Shown: positions 31,735 through 42,447 of the stretch, one piece after another
How positions within the stretch are numbered: position 1 is the first letter of the stretch
How the letters are laid out: each line of letters starts with the position of its first letter
From: Cheiracanthium punctorium
Taxonomy: Eukaryota; Arthropoda; Arachnida; Araneae; Cheiracanthiidae
Assembly: GCA_038373885.1 (NCBI GenBank)
Contig: JAWZYV010013139.1
Coordinates: forward strand, 248,001-312,000
Reading direction: 5' to 3'
DNA length: 64,000 bases
Notes under the pieces: generated by a model
Told to the model about the DNA's origin: nothing
The model's input: the letters and a program-made list of their open reading frames with translations, nothing else
The model's database searches: none
Program-made: the position numbers and the translations under genes

Positions 31735-32620
31735 ATCTATTCATAACCATTGATAAATGCATATTAATTGGAACTACCAGAAGGGTTAATTAAATTACTT
31801 CTGTTGGAGTTTGGAAAAATTTAATGAGGTACTTGTTCAAAACTTGTGTTTCACACCCTAAACAAGTTATTTCGTACTCTTTGTAAGAAAAGTTCAGTTT
31901 GTGCTGCGTAAAGTGCATTCAAATTGTTGAAAACAATGTCTGAAGTTATTATATTTATTGTCAAGTCCAGGTACTATATTTACTAGACCATCAAAGATTA
32001 TAGATTCTATGGATTTGGCGTAGACTGAGATTTTTCACAGTCGCTCTGAAACCGCAAAATAACACTTCAGTATTGTGTAGCAGTAAAACTTTGCTGTTGA
32101 ACTCGCTAATAACTAGTACTGACAAATGCATATTGATTGGCACAACCAGAAACTTTATTTGAAAGTTTGTTGTTAGCGTTTGGAAGTTTTAATAAGGTGT
32201 TTGTTCGCGCAATAGAAATTTTGAAGAAGGTAATTAAAAATATCTCGATAAAAGATTATGGCAACTTGATTAACGTACTTAATTATTTATTTATTGGGGC
32301 GATATGTGATAGTTTCTGTAGATGTGGAGTAGTTATTTTGAAATTTGTGCCATTCATCGCAGTTCAACAAAATTAAACGTTATCCTTCTATGGAAACAAA
32401 ACACAATTATTTATTAATCTGTGCTTTGGAATAGATATCTTTGATTCTTTTAAAGATAAGCTATGATGTATTTGTAAGGCTGAAATCCTACTTCAGCTGG
32501 AATCTGCTAATAACTCATGATAAAGACGTGTTGATTGCAAACTTCTGAAAAGGTGCTTAAAGGACTTCTGCTATCCTTGGAAATTTCTAACGAGATAGTT
32601 ACTGACGCGATAAAGTATGA
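31735..32620 (+). repeat. Three spaced copies of module M
   Basis: Copies start near 31735, 32100 and 32498, roughly 365-400 bp apart. Shared blocks are ACTCGCTAATAACTA or CTGCTAATAACTCATGATAA, AATGCATATTGATTGG, GAGTTTGGAA or CCTTGGAAATTTC, and TTTAAT.AGGT. Spacers differ. This suggests an old ~390-bp tandem array containing the module. Confidence 0.5.
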
Positions 32621-32909
32621 GTTTTAAAATATGAATCGTAACCTTTGAGTAAGGTATCCAGAGTGTATTTGATGAAGTCTTACGCAGTCAAGTTACGCAG
32701 TCTTTAAGCTGAACAAATTAATATCCGAAGATGGTAGTGGCTTTAGTCAAAATACTTAATTAGAAATTCCAAGATGAAAATTATTGTAGATAATGTGTAG
32801 TTATTGTAAGTTTTATTTTGTAATTGAACAATCTTAATGACACAATACTAAAGGAAATTCCTCAATTATCATTCTGTGAAAAATATCTCTTCAATTGATG
32901 GAAACTCTG

Positions 32910-33345
32910 CTGTCAGCAGTGCTGCTGAGATATCTCTGTTATTTGATCAATATCCGTTTCTTGTTCCTCCTGCCAATTGAAACACAGAGATTCAACGAAA
33001 TTTTTTCCTCTTCTTCAGGTTTTCGTTAAGAATTCACGGGAATATAACGTTTCCAAAGAGTGCGGAAGTTATTCGTTGGAAAATGAGGAATAAATTAATG
33101 CATACAGACGCATGTTCAAGAATTATTTTTTCACGGAAATTTTTCTGTATGTAGTGATGCCGGACTATCTCCTTATTTCACAAATGTTCGCTTCTTTTTT
33201 TCCCTATAAATTGAAGAAACATTTTCAGACTCAACAAGGATTTTTCTCTTCAGATTTTCGGAAGAAAAATTCGCGAAAATATTACGTTTCCACAGAATAC
33301 AGAAATTATTCGTTCAAAAATGAGGGATAAATTAGTGTATAGAGA
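32910..33345. repeat. Dispersed repeat R, second two-unit copy
   Basis: CAGCAGTGCTGCTGAGATAT, GATTCAACGAAATTTTTTCC, TATAACGTTTCCAAAGAG and GAGGAATAAATTAATG, followed by a second unit with GAAGAAACATTTTCAGACTC, ATTACGTTTCCAC and GGATAAATTAGTGTATAG. Same order and orientation as 8040-8480. Confidence 0.75.
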
Positions 33346-34540
33346 CGATTTGTTTCTGACAGTGCACGTCGAACATTTAAGATTGTATTTATAAATAACA
33401 CATATTTAATGCTTAGTTTAACCAGCATAGCTTATTAACTAAATATATTTGTGTAAATTAATTAAAAGTTCACGAAACAAATGGCTGCTGAAAGATGATA
33501 ATATTTACAAAGTCATTAGTAATTTTAAACACAATCTTAGAGAAACTAACTGAAGTTCTTGAGTTTGCACGTTAGAAAATTTCGTCATGTCTAAAAAATT
33601 TCAGTGACCAGTCGAATTTTCAGGATAAAATACAAAATTTATTAGTTCTAGAAACTCGGACAACAATTTTCAATGCACAGTAACCAGGAATTCTCAAGCA
33701 ATAATTCAATCTACGATAGTCAGTACATCAGGGTGACTTTCACAACTTCTGCAGTTCATCTACCATAAAAAATTAACAGAATGAAAACTCAATTAAATAA
33801 TCGAGCAGAACTCTTGAATGCTCCACAGCACAACAGCATTGGACTCACAAAAAACAGATTTCAAAATGCAGTTTCTCAAAACAAGCTGAATGGTTTCATG
33901 AGATGATTCGTCGAAAAACATGCAATTCAGAACTAACTTTCAGTGGGTTACCTCCTCGTATTTATACCTTTAGCGGCATTTCTAGTGATTCCATTTCGAA
34001 AATATTTCCTATTTATCGCACAAATCGATTGCATAATACTAATATCAAGCTCAAAAATAAACATTACAGGCCTCAAAGACGGTTCTAAATGTAGGCAAAA
34101 CATCCTGAAATTTGGGGTCAGAAAAAGAAGTGCCCTTAACTGAGCCCATCTAATCGATATTTGACGATAAACAGGTAAACCCGATATTATTCAGTGAGAA
34201 ACTAAACATTCGTGTCTCAAAACCTAGGTAACTGATTTATATTCAACAAAATTCTGTACTTATATGAAGCGAAGCAAACAAATTTCGAAAAAACTAAAAC
34301 CCAGAACAGCAGAAAACCCTAAAAGCTCATAACAATATCCATGGATATGAAAAAATAAATGAGAATATTATAAAGTTCATTGCTAATAATTTAAAATAAA
34401 AAATATTATGTGTATCTATTTCATATGCTATTACTAAATTTACATATTTTTTACACAGTAATATATATAAATTTTACTGCACTTACTCTCATTACTAAGT
34501 CAGGGACTTGGAATGGTCGACTTTAAAGCACAATCATGCT
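33346..34540. other. AT-rich stretch, nothing recognised
   Basis: Two overlapping frames of 61 and 66 codons near 33903-34143 show no codon bias or motif. No repeat boundaries seen. Confidence 0.4.
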
Positions 34541-34543
34541 TAA

Positions 34544-34958
34544 ACCTTTAACGCTCAATGTTCCCGCTCTGGGAACACCAAACTCTGACGTTTTGACTGT
34601 TGCCAGTCACGAAGAATAGATTTCATTTCTATAAAAATAGTTGCGGGTAACTTAGCTCCACGAGAATCCTTTATTTTTAGCACGTTATTTCCCGTAAAAA
34701 AAATGTCGCGATTATTTTTAACAGCTATGACATCTGCTGAAAAATGGAAGAATGCGAGAACAGCTGGATGGACTGCCGATTGCTGAAAAAAGGGCAGCTG
34801 TTGCCAGGGCTCGACTTAACTAACAGCAAGAGGGCGGACGATCGAAACGTTCATCGCGTGCGATAGATTTAGAGACACTTTTCTTGCTGGTAGTTAAGAC
34901 GAGCGATGGCAATGGCTGCCCCTTTTTCAGCATTGGGAAAGGGTTTAGCTTCAAAGGG
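34544..34958 (-). mobile_element. piggyBac-like TTAA MITE, family P1
   Basis: The plus strand runs ACCTTTAACGC, hairpin GTTCCCGCTCTGGGAAC, body, ...TCAAAGGG; flanks TTAA (34540-34543) and TTAT, so one target copy has mutated. The palindrome zone keeps both outer arms (GGGCAG.TGTTGCCA and its complement; AGTTAAG.CGAG) but only one copy of the inner part (AAGAGGGCGGACGATCG, GTTCATCGCGTGC). Confidence 0.9.
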
Positions 34959-34984
34959 TTATATCTGCAGCTATTTAGCTTTGA

Positions 34985-35365
34985 ATTCGGGTAACTTTAT
35001 ACTAGAAGTGTACTGGAGTGCCTTATCCATATCCGCGGATATCTGAAGGAAAACAGATTTGTACGTATATCCGTATCCGTCTGAGCAAAAAGACATTATC
35101 CAGATCCGTGTGCGGATCCGTCTTAACAAAAAGAGTTATCCGGATCCGCTTTTCTTCAGCGGATCTTCACTATATCTTTTAATGCCTTTTCAATATAAGT
35201 CAAAGAAATAAAAAAATCATATTATTCTACTATTATTTAATATTTTTTGTAATTAAATACTTAATTACTAATTACATTTTTTAAATGAAGCTTCTTCTTC
35301 AGCGCATAAATCCATCGTTTAAATTAGTGTTAGTAATTTAGAGCTATTAACATGTGTTTATTAAG
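34985..35365 (+). repeat. Dispersed repeat R8, uninterrupted copy
   Basis: Rich in ATCCG (TATCCGTATCCG, TTATCCGGATCCG), then CACTATATCTTTTAATGCC, AAAAAATCATATTATTCTA, TTTTTGTAATTAAA and AGCATAAATCC...TTAAATTAG. The copy at 44465-45095 is parallel but has a P1 element at the TTAA in TATCTTTTAA. The ATCCG-rich head resembles some hAT-type repeats, but I see no termini. Confidence 0.75.
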
Positions 35366-35606
35366 GGCGTAGCCTAACCATGGCACAGTGGTTGTGCCAC
35401 CGAAAATGGTAGACGGCCGAAATGTGAAGGTCCCGGGTTCGGGTCCCATCGTGCAGCTGCCGATCTAACGGTCTGGAGTTTTGGTAGGTTTTCTCCAGAT
35501 GTAACGTGAATATGCGGTAGTACCCCTTAGACAGTCTTCCTACCAAGGCATCCCCCATCCTTGGCAGATTGCCCTAGCGTAACTTTGGCATAGTCACAAC
35601 AAACTA
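35366..35606 (+). mobile_element. tRNA-derived SINE (best-preserved copy)
   Basis: A box AACCATGGCACAGTGGTTG, B box GGGTTCGGGTCCC about 55 nt downstream, then a non-tRNA body: CTAACGGTCTGGAGTTTTGG, TAACGTGAATATGCGG, AGACAGTCTTCCTACCAAGG, CCTTGGCAGATTGCCCTAGC. Inverted relatives are at 7243, 9785 and 18225; a distant plus-strand one is at 57150. The 3' end abuts a truncated mariner near 35610. Confidence 0.85.
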
Positions 35607-35609
35607 TTA

Positions 35610-35806
35610 ACGTGATAGTTCCATTTCAGACACCTTATACTTAATCATAACGATATTGTTTTACGGATTTCACAACACAGTGCTCTAAAGCAAGTCTTTT
35701 CTTTCAAATAACAAAAATCGTTTTACAAAATATTGGCAAAGACACCAACGCGAACTGCTTGTGCAGGCAATACTTGGAGTGGCGGAAAACTTTCGTTACA
35801 ACCTAA
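35610..35806 (-). mobile_element. Mariner 5'-end fragment
   Basis: Reverse complement of the first ~195 bp of the deleted mariner at 43786-44369: same terminus (TTAGGTTGTAACGAAAG on the minus strand), then GCCACTCCAAGTATTGCCTG, CAAGCAGTTCGCGTTGG and GTGCTCTAAAGCAAG on the plus strand. TA follows at 35807-35808. The inner end is truncated next to the SINE. Confidence 0.87.
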
Positions 35807-35838
35807 TAATAAGACAGTAGTTCGCTAAGAACTTTAAA

Positions 35839-36048
35839 CGCGTCTTTCTCAGTATTTTGTTATTCGCATTTTCTTTTCACTATTAACACCATAACTTTTA
35901 TATTAAAACGCGTCTTTCTCAGTATTTTGTTATTCGCATTTTCTTTTCACTATTAACACCATAACTTTTATATTAAAACGCGTCTTTCTCAGTATTTTGT
36001 TATTCGCATTTTCTTTTCACTATTAACACCATAACTTTTATATTAATA
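35839..36048. repeat. Perfect 70-bp tandem triplication
   Basis: CGCGTCTTTCTCAGTATTTT begins at 35839, 35909 and 35979; all three 70-bp units are identical apart from the last two bases of the third. A very recent expansion, or an assembly artefact. Confidence 0.95.
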
Positions 36049-36294
36049 AAGATTTTTTATTGAAATTTTCAGTATACGTTTAAAGTATTGGCTATGAAAT
36101 GACCTAAAATGTTTGTTCTCACATACCTATTTGCTTCTATTTTAATTTTTTTTTGTTGGTAACACCCGTAAATTAAAAAAAAATATGTATATTAATCACG
36201 CAATTGGCCATATTTTATTTCCCTGTGTAAATTTCTCTTAGTGTTTTTGTCATTTCAAACATCATTGTCATATATATCTTACTGTTGAAAATTA

Positions 36295-36544
36295 TTAGGT
36301 CGTAACGAAAGTTTCCCGCCAACGCAGATATGATCTCAGCAAGCAGTTCGCGATGGCCTGCTTCCTCATGTTTTGTAAAACAATTTTTGGCATTTGAAAG
36401 CTATGTTTTTGGTCTCGCACCCCCATGTTTCTGGGCCGAAGGCTTTGAAAAACTACCAAAACGTTGGCAGAAAATCATAGATGTGGGTGGTGATTACTAC
36501 CCGCATTAACTTTTTGTTGGCGGAAAACTTTCGTTACAACCTGA
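36295..36544 (+). mobile_element. Miniature mariner (250 bp, internally deleted)
   Basis: TA on both sides (36293-36294, 36545-36546); ends TTAGGTCGTAACGAAAG and the inverse TCAGGTTGTAACGAAAG. The first ~95 bp follows the 5' end of the mariner at 43786 (CAAGCAGTTCGCG, TTTTGTAAAACAATTTTTG). Then the C-terminus of a transposase, GFEKLPKRWQKIIDVGGDYY, leads into the 3' terminus. All catalytic regions are deleted. Confidence 0.9.
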
Positions 36545-36717
36545 TATTAAGATTCATTCAGTACAACCATTTGCATCTAGAGTGTTAACCGTTTTGATAA
36601 ATTTTAGAGAAAATTTAAGATAAAACCCCCGATTTCTCAAAATGTATGACAATTATAACTACTTCACTAGGTAATTTTCGTTTTCTATCCTCTAACTTAC
36701 CTAAAAATTAAAAAAAA

Positions 36718-37039
36718 AAAAAAATCTGGAGTGACTCCACTCGACTTTCCGAACACTTACGATTAAGATCATTACTAAGCATTTAAATAAATTTTAATTA
36801 TTGAATAATTCAGCAACAATTCTCAGTTTTTTCAATTTGAGCTCAATCGAATGCCCCGTTTAGGAGCTATCGTGTTCACTTACAAACACACACACACACA
36901 CACATACATACATACATCTCGTAAAAATAGCATAAATGAATTCAGAAGACCTCAAAACGTGTCAATACACCAAAATCTCGAAGTCGAATTTTTCCTTGAT
37001 TACAATACTTTCCTTACATGGTACATGTTCGGAAAGTAA
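36718..37039 (-). repeat. Type A hairpin-ended element, inverted short copy
   Basis: It runs from AAAAAAATCTGGAGTGACTC to TACATGTTCGGAAAGTAA, the inverse of the 3' and 5' ends of 6355-6849, with the CA microsatellite between. It lacks most of the 173-bp units. This copy defines both element ends. Confidence 0.87.
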
Positions 37040-37044
37040 TAAAT

Positions 37045-37262
37045 AAGTGACTTGTACCTTAAAACAAAGTAACTGTCCCGAACGCAGGCGGATACCTAAA
37101 TAGGTGGACCAGCTTCTTCCCACTTTGAAGGGACTGGCGAAATGACACCCAACCCATGACGGGGGATTCAACCGGAAGTCGTGGCGTGCTAGAGTGGTTC
37201 TTTAGCCACGTCACAGAGGGTGTCACACACTCTTGACACAATCGTAAGTGTGTCAAGAGTGG
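37045..37262 (-). mobile_element. tRNA-derived SINE
   Basis: On the minus strand: A box TGACGTGGCTAAAGAACC, B box CCGGTTGAATCCCC, then GGGTTGGGTGTCATTTCG, CTTCAAAGTGGGAAGAAGC and CCGCCTGCGTTCGGGAC. A GTGTCAAGAGTG stretch next to the head is duplicated nearby as its inverse. Related to 7085-7215. Confidence 0.72.
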
Positions 37263-37497
37263 TTAGCCACACCACTCTTTGACGCTGATTACCACAGTAC
37301 AGGGTGATCAGTGCAAAAGCTTACCCGTTAGTTTTTCTTGTTACTCTGACGAATGTGGCAACTATTCTAACAGTGAGGTATAATTCTCCGAACCTTGTTT
37401 AAGTGTGAAAAGCAATTTAACAGCTTTATTTGTGAGGTAAAACAGAGAAGTAGACGCACAATGTTACTCAATCCTGTAATAATTTATTTATGAAAAA

Positions 37498-38650
37498 CAG
37501 CGGCGGCTCGTCATTAAGGGCCAGAGGGGCCTGGCCCCACCGACTAAGCACCGTCTAAATCAAAGTATCTTCCTATTATGTAAGGCAGTTCTTTCATTAA
37601 TTTACTTTCATTAAAAAAATACACGCGTTTTACTCTAGTTTAATACTATCCATTAAAAAACGCACTTAACCAATTTGTGCCTGGATATTTTTGCGACTTT
37701 CTTCGATTTTTACTGATAACAGAAATAATAGATAAATTTCTGATGGCAAATTCTTGAACAAGGGATGATTTCTTTTAAAATCATTATGCATAAAAATCGA
37801 AATATCAACATCCTACTGGGTCATGTTAAAATATTTTGTAGAGTTGAGGCTCAATACTCATGAATAAAGGCTAGGAAAAATAAATAACGTTTTCGACTAA
37901 TAGCGAAAATGCCGTCCCAAAAAAGGGACGCAAGGCATAAATGGGTTAAAAAAGCGATAGTTATACGATTTTCCCCCTATCTAAACCATGCATGGGCCAA
38001 GGGCTGGCTTGCCCTGAATTGGGCGTCTCTTCTCCGTTCACCGGGTTGACATATTTGGCATTGAGCACAAAAGCCATACTGACGCGGAATTAACTTGGCA
38101 TCCAAACGGCTTATTGGGCGCTGTTCTGGGCCCAGATCTGCGGGCCCTCGCACGGTGATCTACACGACCTTACGGGAAAAATTCGGCAATCGGTAGCTAT
38201 TGGCGACATTTTCCGCTTAGGAGGAAATCATAGTTTATTTGCGTGATCGTATTTTTGCACTGCAGTCAGATATTTTTCTGTTTTGTTTTCTTGATTTACG
38301 AAAAGGGATGTATAAATGTATTTTTTATATATGTTGATATTTATTTTAAAATAAATAAATCATCTAAATAATTATGAACAGGCAACTATAAAGAACATAA
38401 ATATTAAATATTTAAATGTGGCTTTTTGTTTAGTAATAAAGTAAACTTTTCAATTTAACATAACTAGGTAAAAAATAGCAAACGTTGTATAGTAAATTCG
38501 ATAATTATTTGTCATTTGAGAAATTTTAAATACTTACGGTGTGTGCACGTGGGGATAGGCTGTTCTATATGTATATATATTTTCGCGATTTTAATGGGCA
38601 CTATTTTTTTTTCGGGACCCACCACTGAAACGGATCACAAGCCGCCACTG
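37498..38650 (+). mobile_element. Non-autonomous hAT element carrying a P2 MITE
   Basis: Ends CAGCGGCGGCTCGTCA and the inverse of CAGTGGCGGCTTGTGATCC; perfect 8-bp target duplication ATGAAAAA (37490-37497, 38651-38658). The left end continues with GGGCC...GGGGCCTGGCCCC, common in hAT elements of this type. The interior has a GC-rich patch (about 38000-38220) but no readable transposase. A P2 MITE is inserted at 37670-37945. Confidence 0.93.
37670..37945 (+). mobile_element. piggyBac-like TTAA MITE, family P2
   Basis: 276 bp between TTAA 37666-37669 and 37946-37949; left end CCAATTTGTGCCTGG, right end GGCATAAATGGG. Subterminal hairpin GTCCCAAAAAAGGGAC. It has the intact TTTCTTTTAAAATC where the 4.5-kb copy holds P1. 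Confidence 0.93.
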
Positions 38651-38690
38651 ATGAAAAACATAATTTAATTCATTCTTTTTTTTTACTTTA

Positions 38691-38985
38691 TCATTCCTCA
38701 TGGTTCCTCCGTAAGAATGGTTCATGACCATTCTTACGAAGAAGAAGTTTCCATTTAGCGGTGCCAGGAATCCCATAAACGTCGCCGTACAGTTTGAGAG
38801 GCGGCTGACGTACGCAATCCCCCAAGAACCGATCGAAAAGTTCAGGATCAACCGGATAGTCACGTTTTGGAGGCCAGTGGAGTACGCCGGACAGGTGTTG
38901 AAGAAGATTCTGAAGAAGACTCCGAAGCTGCTACATAAGAATAACTGCCTGAACTAGAAGAGAAGTATTCATCATCAGACTCCAT
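38691..38985 (-). pseudogene. Small Ser-rich reading frame, copy A (frameshifted), unknown family
   Basis: From ATG at 38985 to TGA at 38691: an N-terminal acidic/Ser stretch (MESDDEYFSSSSGSYSYV), a VRRTPL segment, KRDYP, ELFDRFL, then GDVYGIPGTAKWKLLLRKNG and an Arg/Glu-rich end. It would be 97 residues, but one extra C near 38875 (GGCCAGTGG against GGCAGTGG in copy B) shifts the frame. The last half reads like ordinary protein, with Trp, Gly and Pro and no stops. No signal peptide or membrane segment. A TTATAAAA box lies about 160 bp upstream. I do not recognise it; host gene, transposon protein or old viral copy are all possible. Confidence 0.5.
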
Positions 38986-39189
38986 GTTTTTGTAAGAAGA
39001 TGAACAAGTAACGCTAGGAATACCAAAAGGTGTTTATTTCAGACTAGTTTTTTATAAGTGACGAGAAAAACAGGCAGTAGAGTTATTACAGGTAATAGAG
39101 GTCAAATTATTTGTAAATACGGAAGTAATTATTTGAAAAAAGGTTATAAAACACGAAAAGCAGTTTAGCAAGTCAAAAATAGAATTAAA

Positions 39190-39486
39190 TCACAAATATA
39201 CTCGCACGAGTTCAGTTTTCCAACGTAACTCCAAGAACCTCTCAAAAAGTTCAGAATCACCAGGATAGTCACGTTTTGGAGGCAGTGGAGTACGCCGGAC
39301 AGGTGTTGAAGAAGATTCCGAAGAAGACTCCGAAGCTGTTACATAAGAATAACTGCCCGAACTAGAAGAGAAGTATTCATCATCAGACTCCATGTTTTTG
39401 TAAGAAGATGAACAAGTAACGCTAGGAATCCCAAAAGGTGTTGATTTCAGACTAGTTTTTTTAGAAGTGATGAGAAAAGCAGGCAT
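39190..39486 (-). CDS. Small Ser-rich reading frame, copy B (open, 3' end replaced)
   Basis: Open for 98 codons from ATG 39486 (MPAFLITSKKTSLKS), or 67 from the ATG at 39393 that is shared with copy A (MESDDEYFSSSS). The upstream ATG is CTG in copy A, with stops after it, so the second start is more likely original. After ELFERFLE the frame runs over the duplication join into former upstream DNA and ends LRWKTELVRVYL. It therefore lacks the Gly/Trp-rich C-terminal half. In the shared part, about five of nine base changes between copies are synonymous. A TTATAAAA box is at 39664. Expression unknown. Confidence 0.4.
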   Translation of the reverse strand: MPAFLITSKKTSLKSTPFGIPSVTCSSSYKNMESDDEYFSSSSGSYSYVTASESSSESSSTPVRRTPLPPKRDYPGDSELFERFLELRWKTELVRVYL

Positions 39487-39506
39487 TAGAGTTATTACAG
39501 GTAGTA

Positions 39507-39615
39507 CCCTAGTAGCACAACTAGTTCAAAAAACGCTCAAATTACGTTGGAAACCCGTTTTATGACGTTAAAAAACGTGTTTTAAACGTCTTTTGGACTA
39601 ATTGTGCTACTAGGG
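39507..39615. mobile_element. 109-bp MITE with TA target (Tc1/mariner type)
   Basis: Ends CCCTAGTAGCACAACTAGT and inverse CCCTAGTAGCACAATTAGT, TA on both sides. The first duplication copy reads AGGTAATAGAGG at the same place, giving the empty site directly. Confidence 0.95.
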
Positions 39616-39750
39616 TAGAGGTGAAATTATTTTTAAATACGGAAGTAATTATTTGAAAAAAGGTTATAAAACACGAAAAGCAGTTTAGCAAGTCAAAGAT
39701 AAAATTAAATCACAAATATACTCGCACGAGTTCAGTTTTCCAACGTAACT

Positions 39751-41310
39751 TTCACCAGTTTCGTCAGAAATGAAATACATTGTTGATTGTTACAAATGTA
39801 ACAAACTTTTTCAATAATGCCTCATCATACATTATTTCAAACAATGCGATAATACGCTTAAAATGCTTATAACAATGTAAATACTAGTCGACTGATACAA
39901 TTACATTTTATTGTTTGTGTTTCATTATGTTACTTAGTATTGGTACCATTGTAATAAGAAAAGAGTTATATTTAAACATCAACTTTATCTAAATTGCAAT
40001 TCAAATACTATGCATGTGCGCAATTTTGGCGATTATCTATTCAGTATTTTTTCTTTGTTCTTTTATGCATTCTCTAAAAATTTAGTCCTTTCTGTTACAG
40101 AAGAAACAAACACATCTGAAATGATTTTACATATTTGAAATCATGAACTTTTGTGCAAGAAGAACTCCTTTAAGATGGATAAATATCATATGATACATGT
40201 TTAAATTGTAAATTTTTCATTGTTCTTTCACTTTCGTCATGAATACTTTATCTTAAAAAAATTCCAATTTTAAAAGGCACATTTTGTTTCTGATGTCGCA
40301 AAATTGCATTTTAAAGCCTATATTAAGAAATTATTAGTGTCAAGTGTTATGACACGAAATTTATATCAGACCCACGCAAAATGTTTCATGCAAAATTTCT
40401 GTACTTACTAAGTAGTATGAAACAGCTTTTGCATAGTTGTAATATTTTCACAACTTTTTGCCTGTCAAGCACATTCGCCTTGAATGCAAATTACGGGTAT
40501 TAATGTTAACTTCAAACTGTTTAGAGCTTCAAATATTCCGTTTAATGAACTATTGTATACATAAATTTATGACATTGCTTATGTAATGAGGTCGTGAATA
40601 AATCATCACAGTCATTGTTCTATTTAATTTATGAGTTACATTTTTTTAACACTTACCAACAAATTATGATTTCTATATGTTTGTATAGCTGACGTAAATA
40701 TTCATAGATTTCTACGAAATTTATGTGTTATTCCTATGTACTGAACCATGTACCTTACTAAAGTGGTATATGCAGTTCTTTTACAGGAACGCTTAAAGAA
40801 TTCCAATACATTACGTTCTATGGCAGTTTAAAAGCATTAATCCATTTCAAGCTCGATAGAAGTATGTGTACGATTTATACAGTTGACCCTTCCGTTAAAA
40901 GATAGAAAAAATTTATTAAGTTCTTTTACAGAGCGTCGCAAAATTACATTAATAATAGCTATAGAAGGGCATTTTTAAGAATATCGCCAAAATCTCGATT
41001 TAAGAGCAATGCACAAAAATATAATTTGGCACAAAATAATATTTGACACTAAATTGGGCACAAAAATATTGCTATATTGGAAAGTGTTTTATAATCGATG
41101 CATTCGGTATTATTCATCTTTCTTGTTTTTAAATCATGCTTGCTCACAGTCTCAATATTAGGCTTATCTCAGCATCATTATTATCTAACATGGTCTATTT
41201 CATTTTTAAATTTCCCCATAACTAATATAAAATATAACTTAAAAGGTTGTTTCTATTTGCCATCATAAAGTGTCGTGTCCAAATGTTGAGAATTAAAAGA
41301 ACAACACTCT
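39751..41310. other. AT-rich stretch with one type B fragment
   Basis: No coding frame supported. At 40770-40865 GTTCTTTTACAGGAACGC, AATTCCAATACATTACG and TCTATGGCAGTTT match the type B 173-bp unit. At about 40980 there is an isolated ATATCGCCAAAATCTCG. Confidence 0.5.
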
Positions 41311-41315
41311 ATTAA

Positions 41316-41370
41316 CCTTTTACATTCTGATGTTCCCAATTGGGGACATCAAATTCAGAAGTTATTGAAA
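41316..41370 (+). mobile_element. TTAA-element left end only, family P4
   Basis: TTAA (41312-41315) then CCTTTTACATTCTGA and the hairpin TGTTCCC-AATT-GGGGACA (41331-41348), the same layout as P1 and P2 ends. No matching right terminus was found, so the element is truncated or the match is partial. Confidence 0.5.
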
Positions 41371-41811
41371 AAATAAATTTCATTAATATTGACTTTTAAA
41401 AATTAAAAGATATGGTTAAAACATGACTTTTGAAATAGAAGTTACATTGCTATCATTAATGGGAAAATCATAAAAATAGCCATTTTCATAAATTTTTATA
41501 GAGCTATCTTGATACACTCCCCTACCCCTTCAAACATTATTCTTATCTTTATTTAAATTTGAAAATAAATATATTATTAATACTTAATATTTCGCTACTA
41601 TAAACTATCCACACTATATTCCGTTTTTAAAATCAATGTAAAATATAGTCAGAGATGACCCACGCTCTAAAATGGGAACAACATATTGAAAATTCCCTAC
41701 AATATTGTTTTTCCCCATTTAAATGACTTATCTTTTTTAACCGACGCATTAGAAGACAAAATATACAAAAATCTAATTAAAATTATTAATGGATCTGGAT
41801 ACGGTCTTTAA
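41371..41811. other. AT-rich stretch, nothing recognised
   Basis: It may be the decayed body of the P4 element; no second terminus, coding frame or array seen. Confidence 0.35.
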
Positions 41812-42325
41812 CCCTTTGAGGTGTAACCCTTTCTCAATGCTGAAAAAAAGGGAAGCCCTTTGCCATCGGTCGACTTAACGACCAGCAAGAGGGCGGACCA
41901 TCGGAACGTTCATCGCGTGCCACAGATCTAGAGACCCATTTTTTGACGACAGCTGGCTGTGCCGGCACAGCCAGCTGTCGTCAAAGAGGGTCTCTAGATC
42001 TGTGGCACGCGATGAACGTTCCGATGGTCCGCCCTCTTGCTGGTCGTTAAGTCGACCGATGGCAAAGGGCTTCCCTTTTTTTCAGCATTGGGTAATCTAT
42101 CCAGCTGTTCTCGCATTCTTCCATTTTTCGGCAGATGTCAGTGCTGTTAAAAAGAATCGTGACCATTTTTTGACGGGAAATGACGTGCTAAAATGTAAAG
42201 GATTCACGTGGAGCTATGTCACCCGCAACTATTTTTATAGAAATCCAATCTATTCTTCGTGACTGGCAACAGTCCAAACGTCAGAGTTTGGTACTCCCAG
42301 AGCCGGAACACTGCGCGTTAAAGGG
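41812..42325 (+). mobile_element. piggyBac-like TTAA MITE, family P1, full palindrome form
   Basis: TTAA on both sides (41808-41811, 42326-42329); ends CCCTTTGAGGTG and GCGCGTTAAAGGG. A near-perfect palindrome spans about 41834-42093, centred on GTGCCGGCAC at 41963/41964, with ~130-bp arms and few mismatches. The remainder is the usual P1 body. At 514 bp it is the longest copy here. The open frame at 42002-42262 is palindrome plus body sequence and is not kept in all copies. Confidence 0.94.
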
Positions 42326-42447
42326 TTAAAATGTTAATCTGACACTACGTTAAGAGCCTCCCCCCCCCCACACACATACACAAAATAATAGTTAATAACA
42401 GTTAATTTTTGTATGTTCTAAGCGGAAGAAAGCTAAAGCGGAATTGC

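Larger units (their letters stand above)
38822..39750. repeat. Tandem duplication of a 409-bp block
   Basis: 38822-39230 and 39231-39750 are direct copies; matching points are 409 bp apart near the join (38983 against 39391 is 408). The second is 111 bp longer, exactly the 109-bp MITE plus a 2-bp TA. The left join cuts through the small reading frame after FERFL or FDRFL. Confidence 0.93.

Noticed and set aside
31735..32620. Module M as C/D-box snoRNA cluster
   Set aside because: TGAT and CTGA strings are present, but box spacing varies and no terminal stems form.
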